A stretch of DNA of 5,596 nucleotides from Bordetella parapertussis (GTDB lineage: Bacteria > Pseudomonadota > Gammaproteobacteria > Burkholderiales > Burkholderiaceae_C). This document shows positions 1-5,596 of the stretch, in pieces. The notes below the pieces were generated by a model, which was not told where the DNA came from, searched no databases, and saw only the letters and a list, made by a program, of their open reading frames with translations. The position numbers and the translations under genes are program-made. The DNA is taken from assembly GCA_945900685.1 (NCBI GenBank), contig CAMDJS010000125.1, positions 1-5,596 of the forward strand, read 5' to 3'. The stretch's first letter is position 1, and the number at the start of each line of letters is the position of its first letter.

Positions 1-279
1 ATTGCCTTGATGGCGTCTCAAGCTTGGGGACGCAGTGTGCACCTCAAAGACCCTGCAAGTCGGTTGACCGCAGTGGGTGCCTGTGTGTTCATGCTGTCAG
101 GCGGTGTGCTGGCTATCGATAGATTTGTCAGCCCCTTGCCGTATGCAGGGCTGTGGGTGTTGGCAACTTACTATGTGGCGCAAGCCTTGATGGTCACCGG
201 CTTTTTACGTTCGTTGCGTCAACAAGCCGAGTTGCAGAAAAAACCGGTGACTCAATTTAACCAGTTCAGAAACACCTGA
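1..279 (+). CDS. yhhN: YhhN/TMEM86-family membrane protein (putative lysoplasmalogenase), C-terminal part
   Basis: The reading frame is open from the first base to a TGA at 277-279, giving about 92 residues. The gene is therefore cut by the window edge, and the TTG/ATG codons at 7-12 are probably internal rather than the start. Two hydrophobic segments are visible: one around the residues coded by 70-130 (AVGACVFMLSGGVLAIDRF) and one around 145-210 (AGLWVLATYYVAQALMVTGF). A hydrophilic, Gln/Lys-rich tail follows. The order 'A-hydrophobic-LS..xLAxxRF' then 'P..AGLWVLATYYxAQ' is typical of the last two helices of the YhhN family, integral membrane proteins that include vinyl-ether lipid (lysoplasmalogen) hydrolases. 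In many members a conserved Asp follows the Ser of the LSD motif; here that codon (100-102) is Gly. The family call is firm. The enzymatic role is inferred from relatives only, and the Gly substitution makes it less certain. Confidence 0.8.
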   Translation: MALMASQAWGRSVHLKDPASRLTAVGACVFMLSGGVLAIDRFVSPLPYAGLWVLATYYVAQALMVTGFLRSLRQQAELQKKPVTQFNQFRNT

Positions 280-287
280 GCTACGGC

Positions 288-301
288 CGCCGTGGTCGGC
301 G
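288..301 (+). terminator. Weak hairpin after yhhN, possible terminator
   Basis: CGCCG (288-292) and CGGCG (297-301) form a perfect 5-bp G+C stem around a TGGT loop, nine bases after the yhhN stop codon. It is followed by a T/G-rich stretch (ATTTGTATGTGTT) rather than a clean run of T. Position and strand fit a yhhN terminator, but the short stem and poor T-tract make this only a candidate. Confidence 0.25.
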
Positions 302-447
302 ATTTGTATGTGTTGATGGAGAAGCCATGGCAGCAGCGGTGACCACACGCTGAGGTCGCACATCAGGCCGGGGATGAGGAGGAGAGGCGTGGGCTTGGGG
401 GGACTTTAGCTCTTAGCCTCGCCAACCAAGAAAATCGGTCATGCCAT

Positions 448-496
448 ATCAGCTGAGTCTTTCTTGGTGTGCATGGCGCGTGTTTCGCCGGTGTCC
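448..496 (-). pseudogene. Short remnant of gatB (copy of codons ~259-274)
   Basis: These 49 bases align without gaps to 2642-2690 inside the intact gatB, with 43 identical positions. The last 26 bases (471-496 versus 2665-2690) match exactly. Read on the - strand, the fragment encodes [16 protein letters not shown], against [16 protein letters not shown] in GatB, in the same frame and the same relative orientation. The frame then runs into a TGA at about 439-441. Similarity stops abruptly at 496/497, and I see no further gatB sequence on either side. It is far too short to be functional. The surrounding - strand frame (about 439-669) is not a supportable gene. It could be the scar of a duplication, of recombination, or of an insertion using this sequence; chance is very unlikely for a 26-base exact match in so short a window. 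Confidence 0.65.
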
Positions 497-649
497 AGCT
501 TTACGACCAGCTGACCTACCTGTCGGCGCGAAGTGGTTACGAGCTGGGGCATCACCTGCCCAAAGTGCAGGCATATCGGGACTGGTACAGGGTTCGACCG
601 CCCGGTAGGAGCCGCACCCTCGCGGCGATTTGGAGCTCTGTAAACCCTC

Positions 650-712
650 GTGAAGCGTAAAAACACCATTTACGCTTCACATTTGAAGCGTAAACCTCTA
701 AAATACGCTTCA
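650..712. promoter_or_regulatory. Two matching operator dyads upstream of fic
   Basis: The 9-bp half-site TGAAGCGTA occurs four times in alternating orientation: 651-659 (+), 671-679 (-, as TACGCTTCA), 684-692 (+) and 704-712 (-). They pair into two inverted repeats, each with an 11-nt spacer. Half-site centres are 20 bp apart within each dyad, and the dyad centres (665 and 698) are 33 bp apart, near whole numbers of helical turns. The first dyad extends to perfect 12-bp arms, GTGAAGCGTAAA (650-661) and TTTACGCTTCAC (669-680). The last half-site includes the A of the fic ATG. This is what two dimers of a DNA-binding repressor side by side would need. The likeliest binder is the Fic protein itself through its C-terminal winged helix; that link is inference. 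Confidence 0.75.
676..704 (+). promoter_or_regulatory. Predicted sigma-70-type promoter of fic
   Basis: TTCACA (676-681) differs by one base from the -35 consensus TTGACA, and TAAAAT (699-704) by one base from the -10 consensus TATAAT. The spacer is exactly 17 bp (682-698). Transcription should start about 6-8 bases after the -10 box, around 711-712, which is at the fic ATG. The operator half-sites overlap the -35 box (671-679), fill the spacer (684-692) and cover the end of the -10 box and the start site (704-712). A bound protein would therefore block RNA polymerase. Confidence 0.65.
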
Positions 713-1836
713 TGTACCTTTGGCAATCCCCTCAATGGCCTGAATTTCAGGTGGACTTGGCCGAGCTGCAGCCCGCGCTGGCTGCTGCGCGCTATGCGCA
801 AGGGCGAACTATGGGGCTGGTCAGCCACCTGCAACTGATGGACTTGGGCACCTTGCAACTGCAAGGCTGGGCCGATGAAGCCATTGCTACCGCGCAAATC
901 GAGGGTGAAGTCCTGCAAGTCAATTCGGTCCGTGCCTCGGCTGCAAGGCGCTTAGGCCTGCTGGGTGCCAAAGCGGATGAGCGCGATGCACGCACCGAAG
1001 CCACGCTGGACGTATTGCAAGCCGCTATCGCCCAAAGTCAGCAAGCCCTGAACCACGACATGCTGTGTGGCTGGCACGCAGCGCTCTTTCCCACCGGGCG
1101 CAGCGGCATCAAGAAAATCCGCGCAGGTGCCTACCGCGACCATGCCGAACCGATGCAGATCGTCACGCCCCGGCTGGGCAAGCCAGACATCATTCACTAC
1201 CAAGCCCCCGATTCGATCGATGTGTCTGCGCACATGGCGCAACTGATTGACTGGTTCAACACCAGCCTGGGCCAAACCGATGGGCTGGTGCGTGCAGCCA
1301 TAGCCCACCTGTGGTGTGAAGCCATACATCCTTTTGAAGATGGCAATGGACGTGTGGGTCGGGCCCTGGTCGAAATGGCCTTGGCGCAAGACCTCAAAAC
1401 CGACCAACGGCTGTGGAGTCTGTCGCAACAAATGTGGCTCGACCGGGCTGGCTATTACGCCCAACTGCAAGCAGCCACCGGCCAAGCCAACCTGGATGTG
1501 ACGCCCTGGGTGCAATGGTTTGTGGGTTGCGTGCACAAAGCCGCCGATACCACCTGGGAACACATGCAATCTGCCATGCGTAAAACTCGCTTCTGGGCAG
1601 AGCTGCGCGAGCAACATCCAGAACTCACGCCCACACAAACCAAAGCGATCAACAAACTGTTTGACGTGGGCCCAGACGGCTTTGCCAACGGCATCAGCAC
1701 AGAGAAATACGTCAACCTGTGCCGCGTATCACGCGCCACGGCCTACCGCGAACTCACCGCGCTGTGCGAGATGGGGGTGTTGGTGCAGACGGGGGTGGGG
1801 CGGGGGACGCGGTATCGGCTGCAACGCTGGGACTGA
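712..1836 (+). CDS. Fic family AMP-transferase with DUF4172-type N-terminus and C-terminal winged helix
   Basis: This 374-aa protein has the full plan of a chromosomal class II Fic protein. Residues about 2-85 match the DUF4172-type N-terminal domain, beginning YLWQSPQWPEF. They include the inhibitory motif T60-A-Q-I-E64-G65, which fits (S/T)xxxE(G/N), the helix whose Glu blocks productive ATP binding. The Fic core follows, with the flap region near KIRAGAYRDHAEPMQIVTP (135-153) and the complete active-site motif HPFEDGNGRVGR (206-217), catalytic His206. Residues about 305-372 form a winged helix-turn-helix (KYVNLCRVSRATAYRELTAL, then GVLVQTGVGRGTRYRL). Such enzymes transfer AMP from ATP to target-protein hydroxyls; the target cannot be read from sequence. 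ATG 712 is chosen because an in-frame stop lies at 691-693, no other start lies between, and the family's YxWQ motif comes right after Met. No Shine-Dalgarno is visible, and the predicted transcript starts near the ATG, so translation is probably leaderless. The gene stands alone and is convergent with gatB. Its last ~20 codons are rich in GGG/CGG/ACG, unlike the GGC/CGC/ACC preference earlier. Confidence 0.93.
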   Translation: MYLWQSPQWPEFQVDLAELQPALAAARYAQGRTMGLVSHLQLMDLGTLQLQGWADEAIATAQIEGEVLQVNSVRASAARRLGLLGAKADERDARTEATLDVLQAAIAQSQQALNHDMLCGWHAALFPTGRSGIKKIRAGAYRDHAEPMQIVTPRLGKPDIIHYQAPDSIDVSAHMAQLIDWFNTSLGQTDGLVRAAIAHLWCEAIHPFEDGNGRVGRALVEMALAQDLKTDQRLWSLSQQMWLDRAGYYAQLQAATGQANLDVTPWVQWFVGCVHKAADTTWEHMQSAMRKTRFWAELREQHPELTPTQTKAINKLFDVGPDGFANGISTEKYVNLCRVSRATAYRELTALCEMGVLVQTGVGRGTRYRLQRWD

Positions 1837-1984
1837 GAACATTGTCGCGGTTCGCTAACGACTTCATAGCTGAGGCACGCGGCAAATCAAGACCAGGCAA
1901 AAATAGTGAGAAACCAAAGTAAATCATTAACTTACGAAGCCCTAATGTGAAAACGTTGGGACACTACTGATTCAATGGCACTTC
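1837..1984. other. Convergent intergenic gap between fic and gatB
   Basis: The 3' ends of fic (+) and gatB (-) face each other across 148 bp. The gap is more AT-rich than the genes around it, especially 1895-1950. I find no strong hairpin followed by a T-run on either strand, so no intrinsic terminator can be called for either gene, and no open frame here is convincing. Confidence 0.5.
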
Positions 1985-3463
1985 TCAACCCAACCTCTTC
2001 AACAACAACGCATTCACCTGCGCCGGATTGGCCTTGCCTTTGCTGGCTTTCATGATCGGGCCGACCAAACCGTTCAAGGCTTTGGTGTTACCGGCTTTGA
2101 ACTCTTCGATGTTTTTCGGGTTGGCTTCCAGCACCTCGTCGATGATGGCTTCTAGGGCGCTGGTGTCGTTTATCTGCTTAAGGCCTTTGGTCTCGATGAT
2201 GGCATCGACCTCTCCACCCTCAGACCAAAGCACATCAAACACCTGTTTGGCAGCACTATGACTAATTTCCTCTTGAATAATTCTAAAAACCACTATTGAT
2301 AAATCTTTTGGACTAACTGGCGATTCATGTATTTCAACGCCGTGTGCATTGCAACGAGCTTTGAGCTCAACTAATGCCCAACTCGCCCCCTTTGCTCCCG
2401 CTTCAGTCCCACGGTCGTCTGTCTCTAGACTCTTATAAAGTTCGGATAAAAAGATGTCGAAAAACTTGGCAGTATTTTTGCTGCTAGTTATTGCCTGAGC
2501 AAATTGTTCGGGTACCGCATAGTCCCTCACAAAGCGCTCGGCCATCACATCGGGTAATTCCCCAACTTCATTTCGCACGCGCTGCTCCCATTCAGGTGAA
2601 ATCACCAGCGGCGGTAAATCCGGGTCGGGGAAGTAGCGGTAATCGGCGGCGTCTTCTTTGGTGCGCATGGCGCGTGTTTCGCCGGTGTCCGGGTTGAACA
2701 ACACGGTGGCTTGTTGAATCGCGTGCCCGTCTTCGATCTGCTCTATCTGCCAGCGCACCTCGTAGTCAATCGCCTGCTGCATGAATTTGAAGCTATTCAG
2801 GTTTTTGATTTCCCGCCGCGTGCCCAGTGGCGCGCCGGGTTTGCGTACCGACACATTGGCGTCGCAGCGAAAGCTGCCCTCTTGCATATTGCCGTCGCAA
2901 ATGCCAATCCAGGTCACGATTTTGTGGAGCTCTTTAGCGTAGGCCACGGCTTCTTCGCTGGAGCGCATATCGGGCTCGGTGACGATTTCTAAGAGCGGCG
3001 TACCGGCGCGGTTCAGGTCAATGCCAGACTGACCGATGAAGTCCTCATGCAGCGATTTGCCCGCGTCCTCTTCCAAATGGGCACGCACCAAACGCACAGT
3101 TTTGTTCTCGTCGCCTAAAAAGAAAGACACCGCGCCGCCTTGCACCACCGGTATTTCAAACTGGCTGATCTGGTAGCCCTTGGGCAGGTCGGGGTAAAAA
3201 TAATTTTTGCGTGCAAACACACTGCGTGGTGCAATCTTAGAGTTAAGCGCTATACCTAGCTTGATGGCGCACTCGACCGCACCTTTGTTCATCACTGGCA
3301 GCGTGCCCGGCAAAGCCAGATCCACCGCGCAGGCTTGCGTGTTCGGCTCGGCGCCAAACGCTGTGGAGGCGCGGCTGAAAATTTTGCTTTGTGTAGAGAG
3401 TTGGGCGTGGGTTTCAAAGCCGATAACGACTTCGTAACCATGGACTAAAAGGGAGGTGCTCAT
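1985..3463 (-). CDS. gatB: Asp/Glu-tRNA(Asn/Gln) amidotransferase subunit B
   Basis: GatB is the tRNA-binding kinase-like subunit of GatCAB. It activates the side chain of misacylated Asp-tRNA(Asn) or Glu-tRNA(Gln) with ATP, before ammonia delivered from GatA completes the amidation. The 492-aa product is of normal length. It opens with [15 protein letters not shown] (10-24), followed by the cradle-domain signatures [18 protein letters not shown] (84-101), [13 protein letters not shown] (129-141), [15 protein letters not shown] (151-165) and [12 protein letters not shown] (196-207). The helical region and YqeY-like tRNA-binding tail follow, ending near [13 protein letters not shown] (475-487). 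The ATG (3463-3461) overlaps the gatA stop as ATGA. GGAGG (complement of 3471-3475) sits 7 nt upstream, so the start is well supported and translation is likely coupled to gatA. A patch at 2261-2330 has only about 30% G+C against roughly 62% at 2641-2700, within the least conserved part of the protein. A degenerate copy of codons 259-274 lies at 448-496. Which amino acid it serves in this organism is not visible here. Confidence 0.97.
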   Translation of the reverse strand: MSTSLLVHGYEVVIGFETHAQLSTQSKIFSRASTAFGAEPNTQACAVDLALPGTLPVMNKGAVECAIKLGIALNSKIAPRSVFARKNYFYPDLPKGYQISQFEIPVVQGGAVSFFLGDENKTVRLVRAHLEEDAGKSLHEDFIGQSGIDLNRAGTPLLEIVTEPDMRSSEEAVAYAKELHKIVTWIGICDGNMQEGSFRCDANVSVRKPGAPLGTRREIKNLNSFKFMQQAIDYEVRWQIEQIEDGHAIQQATVLFNPDTGETRAMRTKEDAADYRYFPDPDLPPLVISPEWEQRVRNEVGELPDVMAERFVRDYAVPEQFAQAITSSKNTAKFFDIFLSELYKSLETDDRGTEAGAKGASWALVELKARCNAHGVEIHESPVSPKDLSIVVFRIIQEEISHSAAKQVFDVLWSEGGEVDAIIETKGLKQINDTSALEAIIDEVLEANPKNIEEFKAGNTKALNGLVGPIMKASKGKANPAQVNALLLKRLG

Positions 3464-4983
3464 TTCACGCCCTCCGGAGTTGCGTCATGGAATGCAGTGA
3501 CTTGCTGAAAACGGTGAGCCACATTCAGCAAAGATGCTTCTTGTAAATAGTTGCCTATCAACTGCATGCCCACTGGCATGCCAGTGTCGCCTGTGCCAAC
3601 CGGAATGCTCATGCAAGGCAAACCCGCGAGTGACGCAGGTAAGGTAAAGATGTCGGCCAAATAGTTAGCCACCGGATCATCAGCTTTGTCGCCCAACTGC
3701 CATGCCGTGGTTGGTGCGACTGGTCCGGCAATCACGTCGCATTGCGCGAAGGCTAGCTGGAAATTTTGGGCAATCATGCGGCGTATTTTTTGCGCTTGCA
3801 AATAGTAGGCGTCGTAATAACCGTGCGACAACACATAGCTGCCAATCATGATGCGGCGTTTCACTTCGTCGCCGAAACCTTCGGAGCGGGTGCGTTGGTA
3901 CATGTCGGCCAGATCAGAAAACTCTTTGGCGCGATGCCCGAATTTCACGCCGTCAAAACGGCTTAAATTGCTGGAGGCTTCTGCAGCGCAGACGATGTAG
4001 TAAACAGGAATAGCTAGCGTGCCACCAGATAGATCAATGCGATCAATTTCAGCGCCAAGCTCAATGAGATTTTTTAGAGCCTTTGAAATTGGAAGAATGA
4101 CATCGATGCTTACGTCGTTAGCTCGGTGGCCACCGTCTTGCCATTCCAACCATTCTGTCGGAACACCTACGCGTAGAGCCTTCCCATCTTTCCCCGCTGT
4201 CGCCAAAGGCTTATTCCCCGCAGGCATAGCAAGCAGCCTCGAAAAATCTTCGTTCGCCACATTCAAGGAAGTAGAGTCTCTGTCCAAATCCGGCCCGCAC
4301 ATGGCTGACAACAACAACGCGCAATCTTCAGCACTGCGCGCCATCGGCCCTGCTTGGTCCAGGCTGGAGGCAAAGGCCACCATGCCGTAGCGTGAAGCGC
4401 GGCCATAGGTTGGCTTGATACCGGTGATGCCGCAAAACGCAGCGGGCTGGCGGATCGAGCCGCCAGTGTCGGTGCCGGTGGCCGCAGGTGTCAAACGCGC
4501 TGCCACTGCTGCTGCGCTGCCGCCGGACGAGCCGCCGGGTATGCGTGTGGTGTCCCAAGGGTTGGTCACCGCACCATAGGCCGAGTTTTCATTCGCCGAG
4601 CCCATGGCGAATTCATCGCAATTGAGCTTGCCCAAAGTCACCATACCCGCTTCGCGCAACTTTGAAACTACCGTGGCGTCAAACGGCGAGCGGTAGTCTT
4701 TCAATATTTTCGACCCTGCCGTGGTGGCGAAATCTTTGGCCACAAAGATGTCTTTGTGCGCAATCGGCACGCCTTCCAGTGGCTCTGCCGTGCCCTTGGC
4801 AATTTTCTCGTCCGAGGCCAGGGCTTGCGCCAGTGTGACTTCGCTGTTGATGTCTAAATACGCGTTGTGCGGATTGCCGCCCATGCGCGCCAGGAAACGC
4901 GTGGCCACTTCGACAGCGCTGACTTCTTTGTTTTTCAGCATGGCCGCTAAATCAGCCACACTTTTATTGTGCAATTCACTCAT
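3460..4983 (-). CDS. gatA: Asp/Glu-tRNA(Asn/Gln) amidotransferase subunit A
   Basis: GatA is the amidase-signature subunit of GatCAB. It hydrolyses glutamine to release ammonia, which is channelled to GatB. The 507-aa product carries the whole Ser-cisSer-Lys machinery: K77 in [10 protein letters not shown] (71-80), the Gly/Ser-rich loop [16 protein letters not shown] (149-164) with the cis-Ser S152, and nucleophile S176 in [16 protein letters not shown] (170-185). The region [18 protein letters not shown] (362-379), characteristic of the subfamily, and the C-terminal block [10 protein letters not shown].....MPVGMQLIG are also present. Length is slightly above the common ~485-500 aa because the segment around residues 251-290 is extended and divergent, coded by DNA of lower G+C (about 40% at 4051-4110). 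ATG at 4983-4981 follows the gatC stop by 3 nt and has only a weak upstream GAG, so translation probably relies on coupling to gatC. The catalytic residues look intact. Confidence 0.97.
   Translation of the reverse strand: MSELHNKSVADLAAMLKNKEVSAVEVATRFLARMGGNPHNAYLDINSEVTLAQALASDEKIAKGTAEPLEGVPIAHKDIFVAKDFATTAGSKILKDYRSPFDATVVSKLREAGMVTLGKLNCDEFAMGSANENSAYGAVTNPWDTTRIPGGSSGGSAAAVAARLTPAATGTDTGGSIRQPAAFCGITGIKPTYGRASRYGMVAFASSLDQAGPMARSAEDCALLLSAMCGPDLDRDSTSLNVANEDFSRLLAMPAGNKPLATAGKDGKALRVGVPTEWLEWQDGGHRANDVSIDVILPISKALKNLIELGAEIDRIDLSGGTLAIPVYYIVCAAEASSNLSRFDGVKFGHRAKEFSDLADMYQRTRSEGFGDEVKRRIMIGSYVLSHGYYDAYYLQAQKIRRMIAQNFQLAFAQCDVIAGPVAPTTAWQLGDKADDPVANYLADIFTLPASLAGLPCMSIPVGTGDTGMPVGMQLIGNYLQEASLLNVAHRFQQVTAFHDATPEGVK
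3471..3475 (-). promoter_or_regulatory. Shine-Dalgarno of gatB, inside the 3' end of gatA
   Basis: On the - strand, GGAGG lies 7 nt before the gatB ATG and within the last codons of gatA (…PEGVK). It fixes the gatB start and shows that gatB can recruit ribosomes itself, in addition to coupling through the ATGA overlap. Confidence 0.8.
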
Positions 4984-4986
4984 GGC

Positions 4987-5322
4987 TTACTCAATCACTT
5001 TCGGCACCAAAAACAAACCGCGCTCCACCGCAGGCGCACTGCGCTGGTTGGCTTCGCGCTGGTTGGATTCGCTCACCACGTCTTCGCGCAAACGCAGCGT
5101 CATACCCAGTTCGTCGGTGTCGCCCATCGCGGCAGTTAAGCCGTGCATGGCGTCGACCGGGTGCGCCATGGGAACCACGCCGGTGGTGTCGACCGCACGC
5201 ATGTGCTCGACGATTTCAAAAAAACCGTTGAGCTGAACGAGCAGCCGATCGGCCGCCGGGGCGTCGAATTGCAGCCGGGACAACTGTGCCAATCGTTGGA
5301 TATCTTGGGATGACAGGGACAT
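4987..5322 (-). CDS. gatC: Asp/Glu-tRNA(Asn/Gln) amidotransferase subunit C
   Basis: GatC is the small subunit that wraps around the GatA-GatB interface and stabilises the complex. The 111-aa protein starts [19 protein letters not shown] and contains the family landmarks [36 protein letters not shown] and the C-terminal [16 protein letters not shown]. It is somewhat longer than the ~100-aa norm because of a short loop ([15 protein letters not shown]) before LRLRED. I place the start at ATG 5322-5320 because family members begin with this MSL segment; a TTG five codons upstream (5337-5335) keeps the frame open but adds residues not typical of GatC. Neither start has a good Shine-Dalgarno. It is the first gene of gatC-gatA-gatB, transcribed away from mreB. 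Confidence 0.95.
   Translation of the reverse strand: MSLSSQDIQRLAQLSRLQFDAPAADRLLVQLNGFFEIVEHMRAVDTTGVVPMAHPVDAMHGLTAAMGDTDELGMTLRLREDVVSESNQREANQRSAPAVERGLFLVPKVIE

Positions 5323-5596
<274 letters not shown>

Larger units (their letters stand above)
280..649. other. Gene-free stretch between yhhN and the fic operator
   Basis: No open frame here has a convincing start, ribosome binding site or family resemblance. The one recognisable piece is a short gatB-like fragment at 448-496. The rest, including the Gly-rich/GGGG-containing part near 375-405, looks like decayed or non-coding DNA. A small hairpin right after yhhN is listed separately. The stretch may be debris left by the event that placed fic here; this is inference from its position between an accessory gene and a core gene. 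Confidence 0.5.

Noticed and set aside
439..669. 76-codon - strand frame and the overlapping + strand frame 469-660 as small genes
   Set aside because: Neither has a ribosome binding site or recognisable fold; the only recognisable piece is the short gatB remnant, and the - strand start falls in the operator repeats.
952..1638. 228-codon - strand open frame opposite fic
   Set aside because: It is entirely antisense to the well-supported fic coding sequence, with no family resemblance; it arises from the codon bias of fic.
1945..1980. Possible insertion-sequence end (the stretch with GTGAAAACGTTGGGACAC near the gatB 3' end)
   Set aside because: It vaguely resembles terminal repeats of some insertion sequences, but no matching inverted end, target duplication or transposase fragment is present in the window.
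1837..1984. Bidirectional terminator between fic and gatB
   Set aside because: Only 3-4 bp stems can be drawn and there is no T-run on either strand.
471..2690. A mobile element bounded by the 26-bp direct repeats as attachment sites
   Set aside because: No integrase or transposase lies between the repeats, and excision would delete the 3' half of gatB; the repeats are better read as a recombination or duplication scar.
4721..5236. 171-codon + strand open frame across gatA and gatC
   Set aside because: Antisense shadow of two firmly identified genes; low-complexity Ser/Thr-rich translation with no family features.

Overview
This window looks like a chromosomal segment of a betaproteobacterium, most likely Burkholderiales and probably Comamonadaceae-like (Rhodoferax, Polaromonas or Limnohabitans type). 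I infer this from the wording of the GatA, GatB and MreB proteins and from the moderately high G+C. The window is mostly core housekeeping DNA, with one accessory gene inserted in it.

Layout from left to right. Positions 1-279 hold the 3' end of a yhhN-type (lysoplasmalogenase/TMEM86 family) membrane protein gene on the + strand. Positions 280-649 hold no gene I can support, but they contain a short, sharply bounded copy of an internal piece of gatB (448-496). Positions 650-1836 form a self-contained fic locus: four copies of a 9-bp operator half-site arranged as two matching dyads, a good sigma-70-like promoter woven through them, and a 374-aa Fic protein with a DUF4172-type N-terminus, a complete Fic motif and a C-terminal winged helix. 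Predicted transcription starts almost at the ATG, so the mRNA is probably leaderless. A 148-bp gap (1837-1984) separates fic from the convergent gatB.

Positions 5322 down to 1985 (- strand) are the gatC-gatA-gatB operon, which encodes all three subunits of the tRNA-dependent amidotransferase. The genes are packed tightly: a 3-nt gap between gatC and gatA, and an ATGA overlap between gatA and gatB. Divergent from gatC, across a 94-bp intergenic region, is the start of mreB (5417 onward, truncated by the window end). Divergent gatCAB/mreB is an arrangement I recall from this group.

The part most worth following up is the fic locus: a probably autoregulated, leaderless AMPylator gene with two equally built operator dyads, lying next to a fragment of the neighbouring gatB. 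The GatCAB and MreB genes look intact and ordinary, apart from AT-rich patches inside gatB and gatA. I see no tRNA, rRNA, CRISPR array or complete insertion sequence.
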